Source: Bacteroides sp. (GTDB taxonomy: Bacteria > Bacteroidota > Bacteroidia > Bacteroidales > Muribaculaceae). Taken from it: a stretch of 41,401 nucleotides of DNA. This document shows, piece by piece, positions 33,703 through 41,401 of the stretch. The stretch lies in the NCBI GenBank assembly GCA_014802265.1, contig JAAVCP010000031.1, positions 1-41,401 on the forward strand, in the 5' to 3' direction. A model generated the notes under the pieces. It searched no databases, was not told the DNA's origin, and saw only the letters and a program-made list of their open reading frames with translations. How positions within the stretch are numbered: the stretch's first letter is position 1; each line of letters starts with the position of its first letter. The translations under genes were made by a program, and so were the position numbers.

Positions 33703-33812
33703 AGTTAAATTAATTTATAATTCTGAAGATATAAAATCATATTCTTCATAAATATAACATTTCAGATTTCAAGATGTTCAAAATAGAATTTGCATAAATT
33801 TTTAATCAAAAA

Positions 33813-33844
33813 TTTGTAGTAATCGGTAAATGTCATTATATTTG
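33813..33844 (+). promoter_or_regulatory. Promoter of the ior operon
   Basis: TTTG (33813-33816) and TATATTTG (33837-33844) are 20 nt apart. An 8-bp inverted repeat AAATTTTT/AAAAATTT (33796-33803 with 33808-33815) overlaps the -33 box and could be a regulator site. The leader is about 95 nt. Confidence 0.75.
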
Positions 33845-33943
33845 CACAAAGAAAACACAAACTAACCTTATTTTCAGATATTAAGTGCTTGACAAATGTC
33901 ATCATTTTAATTATTTGAAGATATAAATATCTAATACAAAGCA

Positions 33944-35575
33944 ATGAACAAAGAAAAACGCCTACTACTTGGCGACGAAGCGCTTGCATTAGGAGCCATC
34001 AATGCAGGATTGTCCGGAGCTTATGCATATCCGGGCACACCATCAACTGAAATTTTGGAATTCGTTCAGGAGCATCCCTTAACAAAGGAGAGAAATATTC
34101 ACTCTCATTGGTCTTCAAATGAAAAGACTGCAATGGAGGAAGCTCTCGGGATGTCATTTTGTGGAAAGAGAGCTATGGTATCAATGAAACATGTCGGGCT
34201 TAATGTTGCTGCTGACCCGTTTGTCAATTCGGCAATGACTGGTGCTAATGGTGGCATGTTGGTTATATCTGCTGACGACCCTTCTATGCATAGCTCACAG
34301 AATGAGCAAGATTCAAGATTTTATGCTGATTTTGCAATGATACCGGTGTTGGAGCCGTCTTCTCAGCAAGAAGCATATGATATGGCAAGATACGGTTTTG
34401 AACTCTCAGAGAAATACGGTGTACCTGTAATGGTGCGTCTTGTAACACGTCTCAGCCATTCTCGCGCTGTTGTGGAGTATGATACCCAGGCTCTCCCTCA
34501 GAATGAATTACATTATCCGGCTACTCCCCGTCAATGGGTTCTTATGCCTGCTATGTCAAAAATACGTAATAAACGTCTCGTTAAAGATTTTATACAATTC
34601 CAAAAAGATTCCGATTTCTCTCCATTTAACTCTTTTAATGAGGGTATCAATAAATCACTTGGTATTATTGTCAATGGTATAGCATGGAATTATCTGCAAG
34701 AACTTTATCCTGACGGAATTCCTTTCCCTGTTGTGAAGATTTCACAATATCCAATTCCTGTTCAACTTATTTCCCGTTTGTTTGATGAGTGTAATTCAGT
34801 TTTAGTTCTTGAAGAGGGTCAACCTTTTATTGAACGTAAAATCAGAGGAGAGCTTGACAGAACCGGCAAACGTATTTTTGGCAAACTGACCGGGGATGTA
34901 GTGCGTACAGGTGAGTTGACTCCAGATGAGGTTGCAAAGACATTGAAGCAAATCATGGGTGATCAATGTGGGTTTGAAAGCGTGGAGAAGAAAGGAGAGT
35001 CCTCAATAGTAATGCCACGTCCGCCGGCATTATGTCAGGGTTGTGGACATCGTGACGTGTATCAAGCACTTAATGAAGCTCTCGCAGAATATGAGTCACC
35101 AAAAGTATTTGGCGATATAGGTTGCTATACATTAGGATTCCTTGCTCCATTCAATGCTATTGATACAGTTGTTGACATGGGGGCATCAATAACTATGGCA
35201 AAAGGTGCAGCTGATGCTGGACAGCATCCAGCTGTAGCTGTAATCGGTGATTCCACATTCACACACTCCGGTATGACAGGACTTCTTGATGCAATTAATG
35301 AGGATTCACCAATAACAGTCATTATTTCCGACAATCTTACAACTGGAATGACAGGCGGACAGGATTCACAGGGCACAGGTAAACTTGAAGAAATATGTCT
35401 TGGCTTAGGTGCAAAGCCTGAACATGTGCGCACAGTGGATTCTCTTCCCAAGAATGTGGCAGAGATGAAGAAGATGTTTAAGGAAGAGATTGACTATCCG
35501 GGTCTTTCTGTCATTATTTCTAGAAGAGAATGTATTCAGACAGCACGTCGTCACGCTGCTGCCAAGAAGAAATAA
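33944..35575 (+). CDS. iorA: Indolepyruvate:ferredoxin oxidoreductase, alpha subunit (IorA)
   Basis: TPP-dependent subunit that oxidatively decarboxylates aryl pyruvates (indolepyruvate, phenylpyruvate, hydroxyphenylpyruvate) to aryl-acetyl-CoA, reducing ferredoxin. The 543-aa protein has the pyrimidine-binding domain with AYPGTPSTEI (28-37), a CQGCGH motif (364-369) and the TPP-pyrophosphate site GDST...DNLTTGMTGGQ (435-473). Archaeal IorA of about 620-650 aa carries a C-terminal 2[4Fe-4S] ferredoxin domain; here the chain ends at RRECIQTARRHAAAKKK and that domain is absent. First gene of a four-gene operon. Confidence 0.93.
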   Translation: MNKEKRLLLGDEALALGAINAGLSGAYAYPGTPSTEILEFVQEHPLTKERNIHSHWSSNEKTAMEEALGMSFCGKRAMVSMKHVGLNVAADPFVNSAMTGANGGMLVISADDPSMHSSQNEQDSRFYADFAMIPVLEPSSQQEAYDMARYGFELSEKYGVPVMVRLVTRLSHSRAVVEYDTQALPQNELHYPATPRQWVLMPAMSKIRNKRLVKDFIQFQKDSDFSPFNSFNEGINKSLGIIVNGIAWNYLQELYPDGIPFPVVKISQYPIPVQLISRLFDECNSVLVLEEGQPFIERKIRGELDRTGKRIFGKLTGDVVRTGELTPDEVAKTLKQIMGDQCGFESVEKKGESSIVMPRPPALCQGCGHRDVYQALNEALAEYESPKVFGDIGCYTLGFLAPFNAIDTVVDMGASITMAKGAADAGQHPAVAVIGDSTFTHSGMTGLLDAINEDSPITVIISDNLTTGMTGGQDSQGTGKLEEICLGLGAKPEHVRTVDSLPKNVAEMKKMFKEEIDYPGLSVIISRRECIQTARRHAAAKKK

Positions 35576-35616
35576 TCGCAACCCATTATCAACACAACAT
35601 CATTAAGAAAAAACGT

Positions 35617-36204
35617 ATGAAAACAGATATAGTGCTTGCCGGCGTTGGCGGTCAGGGCATCTTGTCGATTGCCACTATTCTTGGCACAGCAGCCCTTGAA
35701 GAAAATATGCATATCAAACAAGCTGAAGTCCACGGCATGAGTCAGCGTGGTGGAGATGTGCAATCAAATCTTCGTATAAGTGAGAATCCTATTGCATCTG
35801 ATCTTATTCCTCTCGGAGGAGCTGACTTAATTGTGTCGCTCGAACCGATGGAAGCGCTTCGTTATCTTCCTTATCTAAAACCAACAGGTTGGATTGTCAC
35901 TAACACCACTCCTTTTATCAATATTGAGACATATCCTACGCCTGAAGCCCTTGAGGCAGAAATGGCTCAGCATGATAGAGTCATTGCATTCGATATGGAT
36001 AAGGTGGCTAAAGACCTTGGTTCACCACGTTCTTCAAACATGGTGCTTCTCGGCGCTGCTTCACCTTTTATTCATTTGGGTGCTGAAAAAATAGAAGATG
36101 GTATCCGCAAAGTGTTTGGTGCCAAAGGTGAGAAAATCGTAGAGACCAACATAAAGGCTTTCCGTGCAGGGAGAGTGTATTCACAAGATCTTCAAAATAA
36201 ATGA
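35617..36204 (+). CDS. iorB: Indolepyruvate:ferredoxin oxidoreductase, beta subunit (IorB)
   Basis: The gamma-domain-like partner of IorA, probably binding CoA. The 195-aa protein starts with KTDIVLAGVGGQGILS, has the typical QAEVHGMSQRGGDVQSNLR segment and ends with a helical region. I chose ATG 35617, which gives the family N-terminus; the frame is open 29 codons further but runs into iorA. It lies 41 nt after iorA, and the aminotransferase starts one base after its stop, so the operon is tightly packed. Confidence 0.93.
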   Translation: MKTDIVLAGVGGQGILSIATILGTAALEENMHIKQAEVHGMSQRGGDVQSNLRISENPIASDLIPLGGADLIVSLEPMEALRYLPYLKPTGWIVTNTTPFINIETYPTPEALEAEMAQHDRVIAFDMDKVAKDLGSPRSSNMVLLGAASPFIHLGAEKIEDGIRKVFGAKGEKIVETNIKAFRAGRVYSQDLQNK

Positions 36205-36205
36205 T

Positions 36206-37510
36206 ATGCTACCCATTTCTAAAGAAACACTTGATAGTATAATCAAACGATTGGAGATCGTTGATATAAAGACCGCTACTATTCGTCAGATTTGTGCTCT
36301 CGCAGCTGAATTAGAGAAGGAGTCTAATGAAGAATTTGTGCATCTTGAAATTGGCAATCCAGGTCTTCCTGCACAAATGGTCGGAGTTGAGGCAGAATGT
36401 GAGGCATTGCGTGCTGGTGTTGCAAATCAGTATCCTAATATTGCAGGTATAGCACCTTTGAAAGATGCCGGCTCCAAATTTGTTAAAGCCTTTCTTGATC
36501 TTGATATCTCTCCGAAATGCATTATTCCTACTGTAGGTTCTATGCAAGGCAGTTTCACTCTTATGCTTCTTATGAAGCAAAGGGTACCAGGGAAAGATTC
36601 TATCCTTATCATAAATCCGGGTTTTCCTGCTCAGACTCATCAGGCTAAGATTCTTGGCATGAATGTTGAGAGTTTTGATTTCTATAACTACAGAGGAAAG
36701 AAACTTGAGGAAAAGCTTGATTCCATAATGAGTAGCGGAAGGATATCTGCTATGATCTACAGCAATCCTAATAATCCTGCTTGGACTAATTTTACAGAGG
36801 AAGAATTGGAAATAATTGGTAGAATGGCAACCAAGCATGATGTAATCGTGATGGAGGATCTTGCTTACTTGGGAATGGACTTTAGACAGGATTGTTCTAA
36901 ACCCTACGAGGCTCCGTTTGTACCATCTGTCGGTAAATATACTGATAATTATATTCTTCTGATTTCTGCTTCTAAGATCTTTAGTTATGCTGGACAACGT
37001 ATAGCTATGGTCTGTATGAGTGACGCAGTATACAATAGGAGATATCAGTTCCTTGAAAGTTTCTATGAAATGCCTACCTTTGGCGACTGTTATGTATTTG
37101 GAGTACTATATACGGCTTCGTCAGGCACATCTCATTCAGCTCAATATGCACTCGCAGCCATGCTTGACAAGGCGGTGAAAGGTGAGCTTAATTTCGTGAA
37201 AGACAGCAGTGAATATGGAAGGAGAGCGTCTATCCTTAAGAAAATTCTTTTTGAAAACGGTTTTCACATAGTCTATGATAAGGACGGTGACAGCGATATA
37301 TCTGATGGCTTCTTCTTTACTGCCGGCTACAAAGATATGGATAGCGAAACACTTCAGATGGAATTGCTCAGATATGGCATATCTTCAATTTCGTTACCAT
37401 GTACTGGTAGTGATCAGGATGGCGTTAGAATCTGCGTTTCAAAGATTTCAGACGATGACACATTCGCCAAGTTTAGAAACCGATTAACATCATTCAACAA
37501 TGAGCATTAA
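36206..37510 (+). CDS. Class I/II PLP-dependent aminotransferase
   Basis: A 434-aa fold-type I aminotransferase. Landmarks are EIGNPGLPA (48-56), YPNIAGIAPLKDA, the SNPNNPAWT motif (186-194), Asp218 that bonds the PLP ring nitrogen (MEDLAY) and the Schiff-base Lys257 in SASKIFSYAGQR. Being between iorB and a CoA-transferase gene, its likely job is to convert aromatic amino acids to the aryl pyruvates used by IorAB; this is inference, since the substrate cannot be read from the motifs. Starts one base after iorB, and its end overlaps the next gene by 11 nt. Confidence 0.88.
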   Translation: MLPISKETLDSIIKRLEIVDIKTATIRQICALAAELEKESNEEFVHLEIGNPGLPAQMVGVEAECEALRAGVANQYPNIAGIAPLKDAGSKFVKAFLDLDISPKCIIPTVGSMQGSFTLMLLMKQRVPGKDSILIINPGFPAQTHQAKILGMNVESFDFYNYRGKKLEEKLDSIMSSGRISAMIYSNPNNPAWTNFTEEELEIIGRMATKHDVIVMEDLAYLGMDFRQDCSKPYEAPFVPSVGKYTDNYILLISASKIFSYAGQRIAMVCMSDAVYNRRYQFLESFYEMPTFGDCYVFGVLYTASSGTSHSAQYALAAMLDKAVKGELNFVKDSSEYGRRASILKKILFENGFHIVYDKDGDSDISDGFFFTAGYKDMDSETLQMELLRYGISSISLPCTGSDQDGVRICVSKISDDDTFAKFRNRLTSFNNEH

Positions 37511-38798
37511 TTATTGCACTGCAGAAGAAGCTGTAAAGCTAATAGAAAGCGGTGATCATGTCTATATTCAAGGCAGCACCTCAATTCCAGAGGTGCTGGT
37601 AGATGCCCTTGCTAAAAGAGGAAACGAACTTAAAGACGTTACTCTTTACTCCGGTTTTGCGGTGGGGAAACATAAGGCTCCCTATTGTCGTCCGGAGTTT
37701 AAGGATACTTTCTTAGTAGACAGTTTCTTTGTTTGTAACTCAGTCAGAGAATGGATTGCAGATGGCTATGGAGCTACTACGCCTTACTTCCTTGGTGAGG
37801 TCCCGTCCTTAATGCGTGATGGCACTTGGAGGGTAGATGTTGCTTTGATTAATTGCTCTATGCCTGACGAGGAAGGTAATGTAAGTTTCGGGGTCTCAGC
37901 TGACGTTGCTACTGCTGCAGTAGAATGTGCTGATATTGTAATTGCACAGATCAACAAGCACATGCCATTTTCTTATGGCGACCCTATTATTAATCTTAAG
38001 CAATTAGCCGCGGCTGTAGTGGTGGATGATCCTCTTGTAGAAGTGCCTACGCCGGAACCTACAGAAAATGAGATTAAGATTGGTAATGCCATTGCCGAAA
38101 TTATTCCTGACGGAGCAACTCTTCAGATTGGAGTAGGAGGTATCCCCAATGCTGTTATACGTGCTCTTGAGAATCATAAGCATCTTGGTCTGCATACGGA
38201 GGCAATGACCGATGGAGTGCTACCTCTGCTTGAGAAGGGAATTATTGACAATAGTCTGAAGAAGGTATACCCTGGAAAGTCAGTAGCCTCTCTTGCTCTT
38301 GGTTCTAGAAAACTATATGATTATATGGATAAAAATCCTGATATCATCTTTAAAGATGTGGCTTGGACTAATAACCCGTTTATTATAGCTCAGAATCCCA
38401 AAGTAATGGCAATCAATTCATGTCTTGAGATTGACTTAACAGGTCAAATTTGTGCAGATTCCATTGGTACTAAGATTTTCTCCGGTATTGGTGGACAACA
38501 TGATTTTGTATATGGGGCTTCAAGAAGTGAAGGAGGCAAATCTTTCCTTGCCATGCTTTCTACTACCAATAAGGGACTAAATAAGATTAAGCCTGTGCTT
38601 ACACCGGGTGCTGGCGTTGTCACCACGCGCTTCCAGACAAATTATGTAGTGACTGAGTATGGTGCGGTTGATCTTCGTGGTAAGAATCTGCCTGAGCGTG
38701 CCAAATTATTGATTTCTATAGCTGCTCCGCAGTTCAGAGAAGAACTTGAGAAAGCAGCTTGCGAGCGCTATGGCTATAGTTTTTTGCGTTTGAAGTAA
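37500..38798 (+). CDS. Acetyl-CoA hydrolase/transferase family CoA-transferase
   Basis: A 432-aa family I-type CoA-transferase related to 4-hydroxybutyrate CoA-transferase (AbfT) and Cat1. The catalytic glutamate is likely Glu234 in GLHTEAMTDG; GVGGIPNAV (211-219), SGIGGQHDFVYGASRSEGGKS and VTEYGAVDLRGKNLPERA match family CoA-binding segments. In this operon it would move CoA from aryl-acetyl-CoA to an acceptor such as acetate, releasing arylacetate and keeping the thioester energy. The name 4-hydroxybutyrate CoA-transferase, often transferred automatically, is doubtful here. A terminator follows. Confidence 0.88.
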   Translation: MSINYCTAEEAVKLIESGDHVYIQGSTSIPEVLVDALAKRGNELKDVTLYSGFAVGKHKAPYCRPEFKDTFLVDSFFVCNSVREWIADGYGATTPYFLGEVPSLMRDGTWRVDVALINCSMPDEEGNVSFGVSADVATAAVECADIVIAQINKHMPFSYGDPIINLKQLAAAVVVDDPLVEVPTPEPTENEIKIGNAIAEIIPDGATLQIGVGGIPNAVIRALENHKHLGLHTEAMTDGVLPLLEKGIIDNSLKKVYPGKSVASLALGSRKLYDYMDKNPDIIFKDVAWTNNPFIIAQNPKVMAINSCLEIDLTGQICADSIGTKIFSGIGGQHDFVYGASRSEGGKSFLAMLSTTNKGLNKIKPVLTPGAGVVTTRFQTNYVVTEYGAVDLRGKNLPERAKLLISIAAPQFREELEKAACERYGYSFLRLK

Positions 38799-38844
38799 CA
38801 ATCTCACTTATCGTACCTAATTGAAGGAAGAAAGTTCCTACTTT

Positions 38845-38887
38845 ATAGATCACTGAGTCTTTCAATAAATCAGACTCAGTGATCTAT
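38845..38887 (+). terminator. Terminator of the ior operon
   Basis: Perfect 16-bp inverted repeat (38845-38860 with 38872-38887), 11-nt loop, then ATTATTTAT. It lies 46 nt past the CoA-transferase stop. Confidence 0.85.
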
Positions 38888-38958
38888 ATTATTTATAAAT
38901 TGGATTATTTGGATAAAGAACTTCAATTTGTATCAAATTGAGTGGAGATCGGAATAAT

Positions 38959-38989
38959 TTTGCTGTGTAAGCAAATTTTGTTAATTTTG
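38959..38989 (+). promoter_or_regulatory. Promoter of thrA
   Basis: TTTG (38959-38962) and TAATTTTG (38982-38989) are 19 nt apart. The upstream TTTG is itself the end of another TAATTTTG (38955-38962), so two overlapping promoters are possible. The leader is about 20 nt, too short for an attenuator peptide. Confidence 0.7.
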
Positions 38990-39015
38990 AATATTATTTC
39001 TGAATAAAAGATTTT

Positions 39016-41401
39016 ATGAAGGTATTAAAGTTTGGAGGCACTTCAGTTGGCACCGTGGAAAGCCTCACGAATGTAAAGAAGATTGTGGAAACAACTTCAG
39101 GAAGAAAGGTTATTGTAGTGTCTGCCTTAGGAGGTATAACCGATTTGTTGATTTCTACAGCAAAGCTTGCAGTTGCTGACGATGTCTCATATCTTGATTC
39201 GTATGCTAGGATAGTAGCACGTCATCTCACAGTGGTAGAAGGGGTAGTACCTGAATCAAGACGAGATGTTACCATGTCAATGGTAAAGATGATGCTTGAC
39301 GAACTTGGTAATATTTATAAAGGAGTGGCATTACTACGCGACCTATCTCCCCGTGCTCTTGACATAATCATAAGTTATGGTGAGCGTTTGTCAAGTTTGA
39401 TCGTGTCTAATGTACTGACTGGAGCCTCTTATTTCGATTCACGCCATTTCATACGTACAACTCATACTCCACAAGGTCAAAAAGTACTTGACTTTAACTT
39501 AACACATTCTCTAATACATGAGAAAGTCTGCCTTGAAGCATGGGATACAGCAGTTATGGCAGGATTTCTTGCCACTGATGAAAATAGTGATGTCACAAAC
39601 CTTGGTAGAGGGGGAAGTGATTACACGGCATCAATTATGGCAGCAGCGCTTGATGCTGAAGTACTTGAAATATGGACAGATGTCGATGGCTTTATGACTG
39701 CTGATCCAAGAGTGATAGGAAATGCCTATGTTATAGAGGAATTGTCTTTTATGGAAGCTATGGAGTTATGTAACTTCGGTGCAAAAGTAATTTATCCTCC
39801 CACTATTTATCCTGTATATCATAAAAATATACCTATTCTTGTAAAGAATACTTTTAATTCGGAAGCACCGGGAACAAAAATCAGTATTAATCCAAAGAAA
39901 GATGATAAACCAATTAAGGGTATCTCTTCAATCAATGATACATCACTCATAACTATTTCAAGTCTTTGTATGGTTGGTGTCATTGGTGTAAACTCACGTA
40001 TTTTCAATGCTTTAACAGCACGTGGAGTGAGTGTCTTTCTCGTTTCTCAAGCAGCCAGCGAGAACAACACTACCTTGGCTGTTAGGAATGCTGATACTGA
40101 CCTTGCTGTAAAAACTCTTAGGGAAGAATTTGCTGCGGAACTTGCCTCTGGTATGTTTAATGATATAAAAGCAGAACGAAATCTTGCCACGGTAGCTATT
40201 GTTGGTGAGAATATGAGGCATAATGCCGGAATGGGAGGTAAACTGTTTAATGCTCTAGGTAGAAATGGCATCAATGTGCTTGCCGTGGCTCAGGGTGCTA
40301 TGGAAATCAATATTTCATTTGTAATATATAAGAAAGATTTACATAAAGCTCTGAGCATGATTCACGATTCTTTCTTCCTTTCAGAGTGCCAGGTACTAAA
40401 TTTGTTTCTTGCAGGTGTCGGTAACGTGGGAGGTAGTCTTCTCAGGCAGATAGCTAAGCAACAGGACAAACTCCTTAAGGAGAAGAATCTTTATATCAAT
40501 GTTGCCGGCATAGCATCAAGCCGTAGAGCAATCTTTAATTCAGAGGGAATCGATATTACAAAATGGCGTTCATTGCTTAATAAAGAAGGAATAGATGCCA
40601 CACCTGATATAATTAAACACGAGATTTTGAAAATGAATTTATTCAATTCTGTGTTTGTGGATTGTACGGCTTCATCTGACATAGCATCCCTATATAAGTC
40701 TTTTCTTTCTCATAACGTCAATGTTGTGGCTGCCAATAAGATTGCTGCTTCTTCAGAATATTCAGAATATGCTGCATTGAAAGAGATTGCAAGACAAAAA
40801 GATGTCAAGTTTCTTTTTGAAACAAATGTTGGGGCAGGATTGCCGGTGATAAACACAATTAACTCCCTGATTAATTCCGGGGATAAGATTCTTAAAATTG
40901 AAGCGGTAGTTTCGGGAACACTAAACTATATATTTAATGTATTATCATCGGAAGTAACACTTAGCAAGGCAATCCAAATGGCAAAGGAGGCAGGCTATAC
41001 GGAACCTGACCCCCGAATTGATCTTTCAGGGAAAGATGTGATTCGTAAATTGGTTATTTTGGCTCGTGAGGCAGGCTATGCCGTAAGCCAAAAAGATGTT
41101 GAAAAGAATCTATTTATTCCTGAAAATCTATTTGATGGAGAGATTAATGAATTTATGACTAAAATAAAATTGCTTGATAAAGAATTTGAAAAGAAACGCT
41201 TTGAGGCTGAGGTAGCTCATGAGAATTTTCGTTTTGTAGCCTCATTAGACAATGGAGTTATGAAAGTGGGTCTAAAAAGGGTAGACACTTCTCATCCATT
41301 CTATAATCTTGAGGGTAGTAACAATGCTATACTTCTTACGACAGACAGATATATGGAATATCCTATGGTAATAAAAGGATATGGAGCAGGAGCGGAAGTC
41401 A
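39016..41401 (+). CDS. thrA: Bifunctional aspartokinase/homoserine dehydrogenase, 3' end missing
   Basis: Catalyses the first (aspartate phosphorylation) and third (homoserine formation) steps of the aspartate-to-threonine/methionine branch. 795 codons are present and the frame is open at the window edge; family members are about 810-820 aa, so only a short end is missing. The kinase domain starts with KVLKFGGTSVG (residues 2-12), followed by tandem ACT domains (about 315-460) for threonine feedback, and the dehydrogenase domain begins with the NAD(P) motif GVGNVGG (467-473), then NKIAAS, ETNVGAGLPVI, SGTLNYIF and the DPRIDLSGKDVIRKL region. ATG 39016 is the only sensible start. It has its own promoter after the ior terminator. 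Confidence 0.96.
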   Translation, partial: MKVLKFGGTSVGTVESLTNVKKIVETTSGRKVIVVSALGGITDLLISTAKLAVADDVSYLDSYARIVARHLTVVEGVVPESRRDVTMSMVKMMLDELGNIYKGVALLRDLSPRALDIIISYGERLSSLIVSNVLTGASYFDSRHFIRTTHTPQGQKVLDFNLTHSLIHEKVCLEAWDTAVMAGFLATDENSDVTNLGRGGSDYTASIMAAALDAEVLEIWTDVDGFMTADPRVIGNAYVIEELSFMEAMELCNFGAKVIYPPTIYPVYHKNIPILVKNTFNSEAPGTKISINPKKDDKPIKGISSINDTSLITISSLCMVGVIGVNSRIFNALTARGVSVFLVSQAASENNTTLAVRNADTDLAVKTLREEFAAELASGMFNDIKAERNLATVAIVGENMRHNAGMGGKLFNALGRNGINVLAVAQGAMEINISFVIYKKDLHKALSMIHDSFFLSECQVLNLFLAGVGNVGGSLLRQIAKQQDKLLKEKNLYINVAGIASSRRAIFNSEGIDITKWRSLLNKEGIDATPDIIKHEILKMNLFNSVFVDCTASSDIASLYKSFLSHNVNVVAANKIAASSEYSEYAALKEIARQKDVKFLFETNVGAGLPVINTINSLINSGDKILKIEAVVSGTLNYIFNVLSSEVTLSKAIQMAKEAGYTEPDPRIDLSGKDVIRKLVILAREAGYAVSQKDVEKNLFIPENLFDGEINEFMTKIKLLDKEFEKKRFEAEVAHENFRFVASLDNGVMKVGLKRVDTSHPFYNLEGSNNAILLTTDRYMEYPMVIKGYGAGAEV

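Noticed and set aside
36311..36997. 228-aa minus-strand frame within the aminotransferase gene
   Set aside because: Opposite strand of a gene with complete PLP enzyme motifs; the translation has no recognisable domain and no start context.
37500..38798. Annotation as 4-hydroxybutyrate CoA-transferase with a succinate/butyrate pathway
   Set aside because: No 4-hydroxybutyrate dehydrogenase, dehydratase or other pathway gene is nearby; the operon context favours aryl-acetyl-CoA as donor.
38888..39015. Threonine/isoleucine leader-peptide attenuator before thrA
   Set aside because: No short frame rich in Thr or Ile codons and no hairpin between the promoter and the ATG; the leader is only about 20 nt.

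Overview
The window looks like a chromosomal segment of an anaerobic gut-type Bacteroidales bacterium; family is not certain, and Muribaculaceae or a relative is plausible. Reasons: moderate to low GC, almost no Shine-Dalgarno sites, repeated promoters of the Bacteroidetes type (-33 TTTG, then about 20 nt, then -7 TAnnTTTG), and lineage-typical genes (type III glutamine synthetase, DUF4290-murA-rimM, DUF4296 lipoprotein beside lspA, DUF1846, carboxynorspermidine decarboxylase, pyruvate phosphate dikinase). No tRNA, rRNA, CRISPR array, IS element or phage gene was seen. Coding density is high and the content is mostly core metabolism, envelope and translation.

Layout. (1) 114-5263: pyruvate phosphate dikinase (minus) diverges from an rlmD-nitroreductase pair. 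(2) 5285-12100: D-Ala-D-Ala ligase, then ileS-lspA-lipoprotein-small ORF, the last four joined by overlapping stops and starts. A 53-nt near-perfect hairpin lies inside the small ORF. (3) 12097-14206 (minus): ABC ATPase, permease and GntR regulator. The permease is cut by an in-frame TAG just before its last membrane helix, and a palindrome at the operon start is a likely GntR operator. (4) 14297-20177: an apparently near-leaderless DUF1846 gene, then dapF, dapL and type III glutamine synthetase, closed by a terminator. (5) 20178-20471: the only gene-free stretch over 300 bases; it holds a -7 box followed by a complete terminator, so a small RNA or attenuated leader is possible. (6) 20472-22466: SDR dehydrogenase and pncB. 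(7) 22496-28404: FAD oxidoreductase, tsaB, DUF4290, murA, rimM, an acidic small protein and an OmpA-like protein, closed by a bidirectional terminator. (8) 28412-33297 (minus): secreted S1/P1 nuclease, HsdR-N-like nuclease, UvrD/PcrA helicase and carboxynorspermidine decarboxylase. (9) 33338-33702 (minus): an isolated 97-aa protein of unknown function. (10) 33813-38887: iorA, iorB, a class I aminotransferase and a CoA-transferase. (11) 38959-end: thrA, cut by the window edge.

How genes work together. The four-gene iorAB block contains every catalytic step needed to turn an aromatic amino acid into its arylacetate: transamination, oxidative decarboxylation to aryl-acetyl-CoA with reduced ferredoxin, and CoA transfer. 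The dapF-dapL-glnN run links diaminopimelate/lysine synthesis with nitrogen assimilation, and thrA feeds the same aspartate family. ddl, murA, lspA and the OmpA-like protein serve the envelope; ileS, rlmD, rimM and tsaB serve translation.

The strongest points for follow-up are the aromatic amino acid fermentation operon, the nonsense-interrupted ABC permease with its likely operator, the long hairpin in the small ORF after the lipoprotein gene, the candidate small RNA before the SDR gene, and the natural Cys-to-Asp change in MurA.
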